In this document: piece after piece, positions 35,806 through 45,604 of the stretch
Layout: every line of letters begins with the position of its first letter
Numbering within the stretch: position 1 is the stretch's first letter
Source: Thermovirgaceae bacterium
GTDB taxonomy: Bacteria > Synergistota > Synergistia > Synergistales > Thermovirgaceae
DNA length: 57,168 nt
Reading direction: 5' to 3'
Assembly (NCBI GenBank): GCA_030656095.1
Contig: JAUSOU010000038.1
Coordinates: 1-57,168, forward strand
Notes under the pieces: generated by a model
The model's database searches: none
The model's input: only the letters and a program-made list of their open reading frames with translations
Told to the model about the DNA's origin: nothing
Translations under genes and position numbers: made by a program

Positions 35806-38109
35806 TCACCCCCTGAGAACTTCCATGACGCCCTTGATCGAATTGAGCCTTGCTATGATCCTGTAGATGTGTTCAAGATCCTTCACCTCAAGATCTATTA
35901 TCATCCTTCCCCTGTTCCCTCCGGCCACAAAAGCCCTGACCTGCTTGATGGCGCCGTCAAGCCCGTTTATGGCTTGCGCTACGTCCGCAAAGAGGCCCGG
36001 CCTGTCGGCCCCCTCAAGTTTCAGCCTCGCCGCATAGCGCGCCGAACGAAGATCTCCCCAGGAAACCTCTACCTTCCGGTCCGGGGGGTTGTCCGCGACG
36101 TTCGGACAATCCGTCCTGTGAATGGTGATACCCCTCGTTTTGGTGACATAGCCGACGATCTCATCCCCCGGAACGGGTTTGCAGCAGTTGGCCAGGGAGA
36201 CAAGCACTCCTCGTGATCCCTCTACCGCTATCTCGGTCTCGAGTTCGCGTTTTGAGGCCCGGGTCTCCTCTCCGGCCTCTTCAACCTCCACCGGGGCAGG
36301 TGCCCGGGAGATCTCCAGTTCAAGATATTTCAAGGCAATTACGGATGGACTCTGTCCCCCTCCGCCGATGGCGTAGAGCAGTTCGTCGCCTTGTCCGTAC
36401 CCCTGGTCGCTGGCCAGTTTGTTGAGCATTGATCCGGAAAGATGCGCATCATCCCCGCGTTCACTCTCGCGGCGATGAAGCTCTTTGACGAGCAGGTCCC
36501 TGCCCCTCCCTATCTTCTCCTCGCGGTCGGTTTTTTCGACCTGCCTCAGCCAAAGTCTTATCTTGCTTCTGGCCTTGCCGCTCCTGGCGACCTTCATCCA
36601 GTCCCGTGAAGGGTGCCCCTGGGGGGAGGTGAGGATCTTGATGATGTCGCCGTTCTGGACCTCGTAGTCGATCGGGACGATCCTGTTGTTCAGCATAGCC
36701 CCGACAAACTTGTTCCCGACCTCAGTATGGATGGCGTAGGCGAAATCGATGGGGGTAGAGCCTCCCGGGAGGGAGACCACGTCTCCCTTTGGGGTGAACA
36801 CGAACACTTCGGACGAGAGCACATCCGCCTTGACATGTTCTAGAAACTCCGAGGCCCCGCCGCCCTCGGACTGGGTCTCCAGGGCCTGCCTTATCCACGA
36901 CAGCCTCTCGTCGAGTTCATCCAGTTTCTGCCTCTTCTCCTTGTATCTCCAGTGAGCGGCTATCCCGTACTCCGCTATCCAGTTCATCTCGCTTGTCCGT
37001 ATCTGTATTTCGAGCGGTTCTCCGCTTGGCCCCATCACGGCCGTGTGGAGTGACTGATAAAGATTGTTCTTCGGGTTGGCTATATAGTCGTCGAACTGGC
37101 CCGGGAGAGGTTTCCAGATAGTGTGGACGATCCCAAGCGCCGTATAGCACTCCGCAATATCCTTCACCATGATCCGAAGCGCGAGCAGATCGAACAATTC
37201 CTCCAGCGACAGGTTTTTCCTCCGCATCTTCTCGTAGATGCTGTAAAAATGCTTGGCCCTTCCCGTGATGAAGGCGCCCAGGTTCTCATCCTTGAAGCGC
37301 TCCTGGAGGATGCCTATCGCCTGCTTGATTATCTCTTCCCTCTCGGGCAGCTTTTTGCGGACCCTGCGTCTGATGTCAAAAAAAGCGTCCGGGTCGATGA
37401 CCTTGAATGCAAGATCCTCCAGGTCTCTTTTGATCTGATAGATGCCGAGGCGGTGGGCAAGCGGTGCGTATATTTCGAGGGTCTCGCGGGCTATGCGCAC
37501 CTGCTTCTCGCGGCGAAGGGCATGGATGGTCCGCATGTTGTGAAGACGGTCCCCAAGCTTGATGAGAACGACACGGATATCCTTGGCCATGACCAGGAAC
37601 ATCTTCCGGAGATTCTCGGCCTGGTAGTCCTCGAAGGACTTGAAGGGGAGTTTTCCCAGCTTGGTGACCCCGTTGACCAGGAGAAGAACGGATTCACCAA
37701 AACGCTCTCTTATGACCGACGGATCTGTTCCGGTGTCCTCAAGGACATCGTGCAGAAGGGCGGCGATCAGGGTATCGGTATCGAGTTCCATGTCGGCAAG
37801 GACGGAGGCGACGCCTAGCGAGTGGATGATGTAGGGATCCCCTGTCAGCCGGGTCTGTTTCCCGTGCGCTTCCGAAGCGAAAACCACGGCCTCGCCGCAC
37901 CGGGCCAGGTCATCCCTGCTCAGATACCGGCAGGACTTCCCCCAGAATTCATGCCATGCCATCTTGACGGGTATGACCCTGGAATCCTCGGGAAATCGTC
38001 CGACAAAACTGTCCCTGAGAAGGCGAAGTTTCTTGATCTCCGCCTGGTCAACGCCGGCTGATCCATCAAAACCCACAATATCCCTGACTATTCTCTTCTC
38101 GTCATTCAA
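35806..38109 (-). CDS. rel: Bifunctional (p)ppGpp synthetase/hydrolase
   Basis: The stringent-response enzyme. Order: N-terminal HD hydrolase domain with intact YIIHSLGVASVL and ALLHDVLEDT, synthetase domain (GRAKHFYSIYEKM, NPKNNLYQSLHTAV), TGS domain (VFVFTPKGDVVSLPGGSTPIDFAY), zinc-finger-like LANCCKPVPGDEIVGYVT...HRTDCPN, and C-terminal ACT domain. The intact HD motif suggests both activities. The track's GTG at 38118 sits directly on GGAAGG; the TTG at 38109 has it eight bases away and forms a TTGA overlap with recJ, so I prefer it (767 aa). Confidence 0.94.
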   Translation of the reverse strand: MNDEKRIVRDIVGFDGSAGVDQAEIKKLRLLRDSFVGRFPEDSRVIPVKMAWHEFWGKSCRYLSRDDLARCGEAVVFASEAHGKQTRLTGDPYIIHSLGVASVLADMELDTDTLIAALLHDVLEDTGTDPSVIRERFGESVLLLVNGVTKLGKLPFKSFEDYQAENLRKMFLVMAKDIRVVLIKLGDRLHNMRTIHALRREKQVRIARETLEIYAPLAHRLGIYQIKRDLEDLAFKVIDPDAFFDIRRRVRKKLPEREEIIKQAIGILQERFKDENLGAFITGRAKHFYSIYEKMRRKNLSLEELFDLLALRIMVKDIAECYTALGIVHTIWKPLPGQFDDYIANPKNNLYQSLHTAVMGPSGEPLEIQIRTSEMNWIAEYGIAAHWRYKEKRQKLDELDERLSWIRQALETQSEGGGASEFLEHVKADVLSSEVFVFTPKGDVVSLPGGSTPIDFAYAIHTEVGNKFVGAMLNNRIVPIDYEVQNGDIIKILTSPQGHPSRDWMKVARSGKARSKIRLWLRQVEKTDREEKIGRGRDLLVKELHRRESERGDDAHLSGSMLNKLASDQGYGQGDELLYAIGGGGQSPSVIALKYLELEISRAPAPVEVEEAGEETRASKRELETEIAVEGSRGVLVSLANCCKPVPGDEIVGYVTKTRGITIHRTDCPNVADNPPDRKVEVSWGDLRSARYAARLKLEGADRPGLFADVAQAINGLDGAIKQVRAFVAGGNRGRMIIDLEVKDLEHIYRIIARLNSIKGVMEVLRG

Positions 38110-39788
38110 GAGTCGCACCCTTCCAGCAGTGAGCCGTCATCCGTGACGATGGACTCGATGACCATGTCCACCCTGCTCCGTCCCTTCCATCTGTTTATTC
38201 TTGTCCGGTAGATCCATCCGTGAGAATCACTTATGCATCCAATAAGTGGAGCCCCTCCGAAAGCACAGAATTCAGAACCCCCATTCAGGACCTTAACGTG
38301 CCTGCCGTCTTTTCCCAAAGGTTCAAAGGATAGGGATCCGCCTCTCCGGGCAAAAAACAACGGGGCCGGGTTTCCGGATCCGAAAGGTCCGGCCTCCTCC
38401 ATGGATCTGACCTCCTGTTCCGTCAGCTCTTCAGGAGAGACCTCTATGGCAGTTACAGCCTCGGGAAATGGGTTAAGGGAGCGGAGGATGCTGTCCATCC
38501 TTGCCCTGACGCCCTCCCAATCCTTCAGCGCAACGGAGAACCCGGCAGCGAAACGATGCCCCCCCCAGGATAAAAGGCCGTCCGAGAGTCTTCCAAGGAC
38601 TTCCAGGGCATCGACCCCCGCCGGGACCCTCAGCGTACCCCTCACATGGTCGCTTGAACGGGATGCGAGAGCAACAGGAAGACCTGACTCTGAACAGATC
38701 CTGCTGGCAACTCCGCTGAGAACCCCTACGGGCCAGGAAAAGTCGCTGAGCACAAGGGAGACGCCACCTGCAACCTGGGGGAGGGCGGTCTCAAGTATCT
38801 CCGCCGAAATGGACTGCCTCTTCCTGTTGAGCCTGACAAGTTCGCGCGTATTCTCCGCAAGGTCCGCCGACCCCAAAAGAAGGTCCACCGCCGTATCCGC
38901 CAGCCCGAGTCGACCAGCAGCATTCAGGCAGGGGATGATCTTCATGAGAAGTGTTTCACCGTCAACGCTTCCGGGGTCTGACCCTGTCTCCAGGAGAAGC
39001 GACCGCAGGCCCCGTCTCTTTGAGAGCCTGATCATGCCGATACCCATGGTCACAATAGCCCGGTTGAGGCCCCCGAGGGGGACATGATCCGCAAGAGTTG
39101 CCAGGGCGACCAGGTCCGTCCTATCGGCCAGCCAGTCCGCTGGAGCGATCTTCTCGATCCGGGCCCACGCCCACAGAACTCCCGCTCCGCAGAGGGTTCG
39201 CGCCGCATCGTCGCCGCCTGCGTGCGGGTTGACCACTACCGCCCCTTCGGGGAGAGAATCGCCCGGGGCGTGATGGTCGAAGACGATCACCCTGATGCCC
39301 GCTTCCCTCGCGGCCCTCAGGGCCGCTATGTCACGGGTTCCGCAGTCGACCGCAACGAGCAGGTCACATCCGTTTCTGGCTATATCCCTGACGATGTTCT
39401 CATGGACCCCGTACCCCTCAAGATGCCTGTGCGGGATAAAATACCTGACCTCCCGAAAACTGGCAAGGGCAAGCTCCAACGCCAGGGTGGTCGCGCAGGC
39501 GCCGTCAACATCGTAATCTCCGTAGACGACGACCCTTTCGGCACCCTCCATTTTTTTCCAAAGGAGCGCCGCTTCTCTGGAGGAGGGGCTCAAGGCCAGC
39601 CCATCGAGCGAATCATCGAGGCTCGGGCACAGCCATGCCCGAGCCTCGGAGACATCCTGCTCAGAAACGCCTCTCATTCTAAGGAGAAGGGCCGTCAGCG
39701 GCGAGCAGGGAACCCTTTCGGCAAGAGCTTTTGTCCGGTCGTCAACCCTCCACAGGGAAAGCCGGGATATTGGGACTTTCCCTATCAC
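38106..39788 (-). CDS. recJ: Single-stranded-DNA-specific exonuclease RecJ
   Basis: 5'-3' ssDNA exonuclease of recombination and mismatch repair. The 560-aa product has the DHH-family motifs GDYDVDGACA, VAVDCGTRD and FDHHAPG, and the DHHA1 motif SWGGHRFAAGFSV, followed by an OB-like C-terminal domain. GTG start 12 nt after the lapA-like gene. In Firmicutes an apt gene usually lies between recJ and rel; it is missing here. Confidence 0.94.
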   Translation of the reverse strand: MIGKVPISRLSLWRVDDRTKALAERVPCSPLTALLLRMRGVSEQDVSEARAWLCPSLDDSLDGLALSPSSREAALLWKKMEGAERVVVYGDYDVDGACATTLALELALASFREVRYFIPHRHLEGYGVHENIVRDIARNGCDLLVAVDCGTRDIAALRAAREAGIRVIVFDHHAPGDSLPEGAVVVNPHAGGDDAARTLCGAGVLWAWARIEKIAPADWLADRTDLVALATLADHVPLGGLNRAIVTMGIGMIRLSKRRGLRSLLLETGSDPGSVDGETLLMKIIPCLNAAGRLGLADTAVDLLLGSADLAENTRELVRLNRKRQSISAEILETALPQVAGGVSLVLSDFSWPVGVLSGVASRICSESGLPVALASRSSDHVRGTLRVPAGVDALEVLGRLSDGLLSWGGHRFAAGFSVALKDWEGVRARMDSILRSLNPFPEAVTAIEVSPEELTEQEVRSMEEAGPFGSGNPAPLFFARRGGSLSFEPLGKDGRHVKVLNGGSEFCAFGGAPLIGCISDSHGWIYRTRINRWKGRSRVDMVIESIVTDDGSLLEGCDS

Positions 39789-39800
39789 GAGCTTTTCCTG

Positions 39801-40160
39801 TTATCCTTTGGAGTTCGGCTCCGCGGCGTCTTCCCCTGAACTATGCTCAGGCTTCGGGAAATGTGAACCGCTCTTTCGGATCGCCCCCATCAGGGACGTG
39901 CGTTCTTCCTCAAGTTCCTTGATCCTGGTTTCCTTTTCCTTGACCTGTCTGCTGTATTTGGACCTGCTCTCCATCAGGGCTAACAGCGAAACCATCCACA
40001 TCAGCACTCCCCCGGCGGCGAAAAGCATGACCTCCCATATCCCCTGCGGAAGGGCAACTTCCCACAGGAGGAATTTGACCAGAACGTCAGCCGAGTTCTG
40101 AAAACCATAAACAGCCGCAAGAAGCATCGACACCGCTATGGCAAGAGCATAACTCTTCAT
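39801..40160 (-). CDS. LapA-domain small membrane protein
   Basis: A 119-aa protein with two transmembrane helices (YALAIAVSMLLAAVYGF and IWEVMLFAAGGVLMWMVSLL) and a charged, predicted coiled-coil tail (VKEKETRIKELEEERTSL). The topology and the central NSADVLVKFLLWEVALP stretch match the LapA/DUF1049 family; E. coli LapA cooperates with LapB in LPS assembly control. There is no lapB in the window, so that role is not shown here. It is the first gene of the 27-kb run, 12 nt before recJ, with GGGGTGAGG upstream of the ATG. Confidence 0.8.
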   Translation of the reverse strand: MKSYALAIAVSMLLAAVYGFQNSADVLVKFLLWEVALPQGIWEVMLFAAGGVLMWMVSLLALMESRSKYSRQVKEKETRIKELEEERTSLMGAIRKSGSHFPKPEHSSGEDAAEPNSKG

Positions 40161-40190
40161 TCACCTCACCCCTTTCAAGAAATCTTTTTC

Positions 40191-40219
40191 CCCATACCCA
40201 TACCCATACCCATACCCAT
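40191..40219. repeat. Hexanucleotide microsatellite (CCCATA), about 4.8 units
   Basis: Four perfect CCCATA units and a partial fifth lie between the predicted lapA promoter and its ribosome-binding site (TATGGG on the transcribed strand). Length changes by slippage would alter leader length or promoter-distal sequence. It is non-coding. Confidence 0.85.
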
Positions 40220-40250
40220 TAGATTATCCTGATATTTGCCCTGTTGGCAA
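40214..40250 (-). promoter_or_regulatory. Predicted promoter of lapA-recJ-rel operon
   Basis: On the minus strand TTGCCA (40245-40250) is followed after 18 nt by TAATCT (40221-40226), about 60 nt upstream of the lapA ATG. The transcript start would fall at or inside the hexanucleotide repeat. The secF terminator lies just upstream, supporting a new transcription unit here. Confidence 0.55.
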
Positions 40251-40365
40251 TCGTTTGTTGAAAAGCCTGCAAATACGACGCTTGCGCTCCTTTTCTGTGT
40301 CCATGCGCTATTTCACCGTAATGCAAATTACATCGATAATACTATACCCTTTCAGAATTTACGCC

Positions 40366-40404
40366 AAAAAAAGGAGCGGTCCGGTCTGGCGACCTGGCCG
40401 CTCC
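40366..40404 (-). terminator. Rho-independent terminator after secF
   Basis: GGAGCGG and CCGCTCC form a 7-bp stem. The loop has an inner GGTC/GACC stem, and seven T residues follow on the minus strand. It lies 30 nt after the secF stop. Confidence 0.85.
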
Positions 40405-40435
40405 CCTGTCGAAAAAATCAGTGATGCCTGAAAAA

Positions 40436-41314
40436 CTATGCTTTTTCCGGAGACCTGGTGTACCACTCCCCGAGCATTGTTCCTGCGATGTAGATGGAGC
40501 TGTAGGTTCCCACAACTATCCCGATGAGCAGGGCAAGGGCGAAGTTGGCGATAACCGGGCCACCCCAGATGAACAGGGTGAGTACAGGAAGGAAGGTCGT
40601 GAGAGATGTATTTATCGTCCTTGAGAGGGTCTGGTTGATCGATTCGTTTATTACGGTGATTACCCCCCTTGGCCTCAGACCCTTCCAGTTCTCCCTGACG
40701 CGGTCGAGCACGACAATGGTGTCGTTGAGCGAGTATCCGATGATAGTAAGTATCGCGGCTATGAACGGCAGCGACACTTCCCGACCGGTGAGGCTGAACA
40801 CTCCAAGGGTGATGATGGTGTCGTGAATAAGCGCAACCACACTGACTACCGCGAAACGGAACCGGAACCTCACTGTGATGTAGGCCAGGATGCCCGCCAG
40901 TGCTACAGCAAGAGCTACGAATGCCTGTCTTCGCAGATGTTCTCCTACGACTGGGCCAACTTTCTCCAGCCTGAGAACTGTGAGTTCTCCGAATCTCTCA
41001 CGAAGAGCAGAGAGAGTCTTTTTGGCCACGTCGTCGTCGTAGGCGCTGACGCGGACCAGCACACCCGTGTCGCTGTAGGACTGGATCACAGCCTGCTTCT
41101 GTCCCGATGCGGCAAGTGCTTCGCGAACATCGCCGACACTCACAGGAGCAGAAAATTCGATCTGGGCCAGATTGCCTCCAGTGAAATCTATTCCAAGATT
41201 GAGTCCTTTGAAGGCAAGGAGGACAAGGCTTCCGATCACCAGAGCAAGGCTGATCGACATTGCGGCCTTGCGGATCCCCATGAAGTCTATGTTCTTTCTG
41301 ATTTTAAAGAGCAT
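40436..41314 (-). CDS. secF: Protein translocase subunit SecF
   Basis: SecF works with SecD to use the proton or sodium gradient to pull preproteins from the SecYEG channel. 292 aa with six transmembrane segments and family motifs GLNLGIDFTGGNLAQIEF, ALIHDTIITLGVFSL and IGYSLNDTIVVLDRVREN. GTG and ATG lie side by side at the start; ATG at 41314 chosen. It overlaps the secD stop. Confidence 0.95.
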   Translation of the reverse strand: MLFKIRKNIDFMGIRKAAMSISLALVIGSLVLLAFKGLNLGIDFTGGNLAQIEFSAPVSVGDVREALAASGQKQAVIQSYSDTGVLVRVSAYDDDVAKKTLSALRERFGELTVLRLEKVGPVVGEHLRRQAFVALAVALAGILAYITVRFRFRFAVVSVVALIHDTIITLGVFSLTGREVSLPFIAAILTIIGYSLNDTIVVLDRVRENWKGLRPRGVITVINESINQTLSRTINTSLTTFLPVLTLFIWGGPVIANFALALLIGIVVGTYSSIYIAGTMLGEWYTRSPEKA

Positions 41315-42726
41315 CACCTTTGCCCCCTTTCATCGGACGCCACGATCTTGATCCTGCCGCGGCTTCCCGACTGGAGGAGATGAAGCAGTGCCCTGGTGAC
41401 TACCAGCGCGCTGAAAACGCTGGCCACTATACCTATGGAAAGGGTGACCGCAAAACCCCTTATAGGGCCGCTTCCGAAATAGAAGAGCACGGCAGCAGCG
41501 AGCAGGGTGGTTATGTTCGCGTCCAGGATGGCGCTAAGAGCCTTTCTGAATCCGGCATCAACTGCTGCGTAGGGAGTCTTGCCGCCAGCTACCTCTTCTT
41601 TCATCCTTTCAAAGATGAGGATGTTGCCGTCCACCGCCATACCCAGTGTAAGAACGATACCTGCAATACCTGGCAGCGTCAGGGTCGCCTTAAGGCTTAT
41701 CAGCCCGGCGAACACAAGAAGCATCGAAACGGAAAGCGCGATGTTGGCAGCAATGCCAAGCGTCCTGTAGTAGACAAGCATAAACAACAGAACGAGCAAT
41801 GCTCCCAGTAGGCCGGCACGAAGTCCCGAACGTATGGAGTCGGACCCAAGCGTCGGTCCGACGGAACGGTTCTCGAGGATCTCGACCCCAACAGGAAGAG
41901 CCCCCGCTCTGAGCATGATAGCAAGCCTTTGCGCCACAGCCGTCGAAAATCGCCCCGAGATCTGTGCATTTCCACTACTGATGCGCTCCTGGACCACCGG
42001 GGCGGAGATCACATTCCCGTCCAGGCAGATGGCTATCTGTTTGCCGACATTCGACGCGGTCGCCGCGTCGAAAAGGCGGGATCCCTGGTTGCTGAACTGA
42101 AGCGTAACGACGGGGCGTCCGAGATTATCGAAACTCGTCTTGGCATCCACAAGATCCCTGCCGCTTACGTAGACCTTGCCAAGGAGGTATGCTTCTCCCT
42201 CTTCACTCCGGGCCATCATCATTCCGGGGTCATTCTCGGCCCTGGCGCGCATCCCCTCGGCTACGGCATCAAACTGCCTGTTTACCTCGTCCCACCTTGC
42301 CTTGGCGGCGAGAAACTCCTTCTGCGAGTCGTAATTGCCCCGCTGAGGCCCCGGAGGGACGGACCCAGTTGCCTCGTAGACATGCCTGAATTCGAGGAGG
42401 GCTGTTTTTCCTATAAGTTCGAGCGCGGCCTCCGGGTCGGCTACCCCCGGAAGGTCCACGATCACGCGATCACTCCCCTCTCTCTGTATGAGAGGTTCGG
42501 AGACGCCGTACTGGTCGATCCTGTTGCGCAGAACGGCCAGCAGCCGTTCAACACTGTCCTCGGTCAAAGGGTTTTCGGCCGTTCCCTTCGCCTGGAGGAG
42601 AATGTGTGCGCCTCCCTTGAGGTCCAGCCCGAGCCTGACGCGGCCTTTGACCGGGAAGACAGAGAGCAGGGCGGCCACAACAACTACCGCGACAAGAATG
42701 AGCCGCCATCGGTCCTTTTTAAGCAT
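41314..42726 (-). CDS. secD: Protein translocase subunit SecD
   Basis: The large SecDF subunit, 470 aa. An N-terminal membrane helix is followed by the conserved GLDLKGGAHILLQ, the periplasmic P1 domain (VIVDLPGVADPEAALELIGKTA), then C-terminal membrane helices with GIVLTLGMAVDGNILIFERMKEE. The ORF track adds 23 residues; the ATG at 42726 has GGGGAGGAAGG upstream. A strong terminator separates it from yajC. Confidence 0.95.
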   Translation of the reverse strand: MLKKDRWRLILVAVVVVAALLSVFPVKGRVRLGLDLKGGAHILLQAKGTAENPLTEDSVERLLAVLRNRIDQYGVSEPLIQREGSDRVIVDLPGVADPEAALELIGKTALLEFRHVYEATGSVPPGPQRGNYDSQKEFLAAKARWDEVNRQFDAVAEGMRARAENDPGMMMARSEEGEAYLLGKVYVSGRDLVDAKTSFDNLGRPVVTLQFSNQGSRLFDAATASNVGKQIAICLDGNVISAPVVQERISSGNAQISGRFSTAVAQRLAIMLRAGALPVGVEILENRSVGPTLGSDSIRSGLRAGLLGALLVLLFMLVYYRTLGIAANIALSVSMLLVFAGLISLKATLTLPGIAGIVLTLGMAVDGNILIFERMKEEVAGGKTPYAAVDAGFRKALSAILDANITTLLAAAVLFYFGSGPIRGFAVTLSIGIVASVFSALVVTRALLHLLQSGSRGRIKIVASDERGQR

Positions 42727-42835
42727 TTGCCTTCCTCCCCTATTGGAACCTTCTTTCCGGCACTGGTGGAAACTACTGAAAAAACCTTCATGCATCCGCG
42801 GTATGCCGGGTCCGCGCAGCGTTGCGGAGTCTCAT

Positions 42836-42868
42836 AAAAAACGGAGCGGATGCACGGCATCCACTCCG
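42836..42868 (-). terminator. Strong intrinsic terminator between yajC and secD
   Basis: A 12-bp stem with one G-T pair (CGGAGTGGATGC/GCATCCGCTCCG), a 3-nt loop and a run of six T residues on the minus strand. It lies 55 nt after the yajC stop and 110 nt before the secD ATG. Confidence 0.9.
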
Positions 42869-42923
42869 AAGGAAGCCTTGCGCTGTCATGCATCAATGCC
42901 GGTCCGGAAAATTCCGGTTTGCC

Positions 42924-43238
42924 CTAGGCGTCTGGCTTGCCGGATTCCTCGGGAGCCGCTACGTCGCTGTCGTGTTTTTTCATCTGGATCGAGGCCTTGA
43001 GTATTTTGGCCTTGACCCCTGGCGCGATCTCAAGAATGAAGCTGTCGTCCTTGACTTCCGTGACGACTCCGATGAACCCTCCGGCTGTTACCACCTGATC
43101 TCCGCGTCGGATCGAGGCTATCATCTCTTCCAGCTTGCGCTGGCGTTTCTTCTGGGGCCTGATGATAAGGAAATAAAAGATTACTACGAATACTCCCAAA
43201 GGCAAAAGCATGCCCATAAGTCCACTCTGTGCCTGCAA
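42924..43238 (-). CDS. yajC: Sec translocon accessory protein YajC
   Basis: A 104-aa single-span membrane protein associated with SecDF. One N-terminal transmembrane helix (MLLPLGVFVVIFYFLIIRP) is followed by the conserved QKKRQRKLEEMIASIRRGDQVVTAGG. TTG start with GGGAGG nine to ten bases upstream. Confidence 0.94.
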   Translation of the reverse strand: MQAQSGLMGMLLPLGVFVVIFYFLIIRPQKKRQRKLEEMIASIRRGDQVVTAGGFIGVVTEVKDDSFILEIAPGVKAKILKASIQMKKHDSDVAAPEESGKPDA

Positions 43239-43284
43239 TAGCTACGCCTCCCTCGTTTGGTAAATACACCTGATTTTTTTTCGC

Positions 43285-43320
43285 AATGCACATTTTACCA
43301 CGACAAAAGAGCAAGCGGAA
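43285..43320 (-). promoter_or_regulatory. Promoter of yajC
   Basis: On the minus strand TTCCGC (43315-43320) is followed after 17 nt by an extended -10, TGGTAAAAT (43292-43297 for TAAAAT), about 55 nt upstream of the TTG. The -35 is weak but the extended -10 compensates. Confidence 0.5.
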
Positions 43321-43344
43321 CAGGCCTGAAATACTGCAGGAAGA

Positions 43345-43971
43345 TCAATCCAGGCCGCCCTTGAGGAAAAAGAGGAGTTTCTCCAGTTCAACGGAGATGT
43401 CCACCCGATAGACAAGGACATCATCCGGGACCGATATTGCCGAGGTTGCGAAGGTAAGTATCCCCTTCAGGGTCCCCGCCGCGACAGCCTTGTCGACGCT
43501 GGACTGGGCGGCATTTGCAGGCACTGTGAGGATCATTACTTCTATCCCCTTCTCTTTCATGACCCGGGTCATGTCGTCTGAGTCATAACAGGGGATTCCG
43601 CAGATCTCGGTGCCCGTCTTGGTCTTATCGTTGTCGAATAGAGCCTCGATCCTGAACTTTTCGCTTCTCAGCGCCTTGTGTCCCAGAAGAGCCTCACCGA
43701 GCCGGCCAACCCCGACCAGGGCAATTTTCCAGAGCCTGTTGGGAGAGAGAATGCCGCTGATATGCTGATAGAGGCGCTCAACGTGATAGCCGACACCGCG
43801 TTTTCCGATCTCCCCGAAGTAGGAGAGGTCCTTTCTGACCTGGCTTGCCTTCAGCCCCAGGAGTTCTCCTATCTCCTGCGAGGATACGACCCTGCGCTCC
43901 TCGTTGTGCAGCTGCATGAGAAGACGGTAATAAAGCACAAGACGTTCGACTGTCGGTTCGGCTATTCTCAT
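43345..43971 (-). CDS. rex: Redox-sensing transcriptional repressor Rex
   Basis: Rex represses fermentation and NAD(H)-linked genes and releases DNA when NADH is high. 208 aa: an N-terminal winged helix (VSSQEIGELLGLKASQVRKDLSYFGEIGKRGVGY) and a Rossmann domain with VGVGRLGEALLG, then the domain-swapped C-terminal helix. The ATG at 43971 has GAGGAGG upstream; the track ORF is 55 codons longer. I did not find a clear TTGTGA-N6-TCACAA Rex operator in the window. The neighbour is an S4-domain gene. Confidence 0.93.
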   Translation of the reverse strand: MRIAEPTVERLVLYYRLLMQLHNEERRVVSSQEIGELLGLKASQVRKDLSYFGEIGKRGVGYHVERLYQHISGILSPNRLWKIALVGVGRLGEALLGHKALRSEKFRIEALFDNDKTKTGTEICGIPCYDSDDMTRVMKEKGIEVMILTVPANAAQSSVDKAVAAGTLKGILTFATSAISVPDDVLVYRVDISVELEKLLFFLKGGLD

Positions 43972-44080
43972 CGGATCTGCCTCCTCGGAAATATCTTCTT
44001 GATGCTGATACGGGGCCCGTATGATGCCAGAGATCCTCATCCGCGCCGCCAGGCCGCCCGGATGCTTCGGGCAGGACATA

Positions 44081-44353
44081 TCACCAGGGGCGCTCCTCCC
44101 CGGTGACGATCCTTTCTTCGAGTATCTCGAAGGCACCTTCTCCCCGTCTTACGGCGGATTCTTCCACGGAGGTAACCCTGAACGTCACTATCTTCCTCGG
44201 GAAAGCCACCTCGACGATATCCCCCGGCTTCAGGTCTTTCGCAGGGCGTACCTCCGCCCTGCCGACCCTGACTGCACCGTGGGAGATCATCTCCTGGGCG
44301 GCGCTCCTTCTCTTGACAATGCGCGACACCTTGAGAAAACGGTCAAGCCTCAA
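44081..44353 (-). CDS. S4-domain RNA-binding protein (RqcP/Hsp15-like)
   Basis: A 90-aa one-domain S4 protein (MRLDRFLKVSRIVKRRSAAQEMISHGAVRVGRAEV) with a basic surface. Its size fits RqcP/YabO, which acts in ribosome-associated quality control with RqcH, or the Hsp15 heat-shock protein; neither can be chosen by sequence alone and no rqcH is in the window. TTG start with GAGG eight bases upstream, behind a clear promoter. Confidence 0.85.
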   Translation of the reverse strand: MRLDRFLKVSRIVKRRSAAQEMISHGAVRVGRAEVRPAKDLKPGDIVEVAFPRKIVTFRVTSVEESAVRRGEGAFEILEERIVTGEERPW

Positions 44354-44377
44354 GTTTGTGCCTCATGGAACAAGTCC

Positions 44378-44393
44378 CGTGATTATTATAACA
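44378..44393 (-). promoter_or_regulatory. Extended -10 promoter of the S4-domain gene
   Basis: On the minus strand TGTTATAAT (44385-44393) is an extended -10 with a perfect TATAAT. There is no good -35 at 17 nt, which extended -10 promoters tolerate. The leader to the TTG is about 25 nt. Confidence 0.6.
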
Positions 44394-44443
44394 AATGATT
44401 GGCATCATTGCTTCGCAATGGGTGATTTTGATATTTGGCCGTA

Positions 44444-45600
<1,157 letters not shown>

Positions 45601-45604
<4 letters not shown>

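Noticed and set aside
42684-42896. 70-aa minus-strand ORF between yajC and secD
   Set aside because: It spans the terminator hairpin and overlaps the secD start; no ribosome-binding site or family.
43239-44080. Rex autoregulatory operator near rex
   Set aside because: I looked for a TTGTGA-type inverted repeat upstream of rex and yajC and found none convincing.
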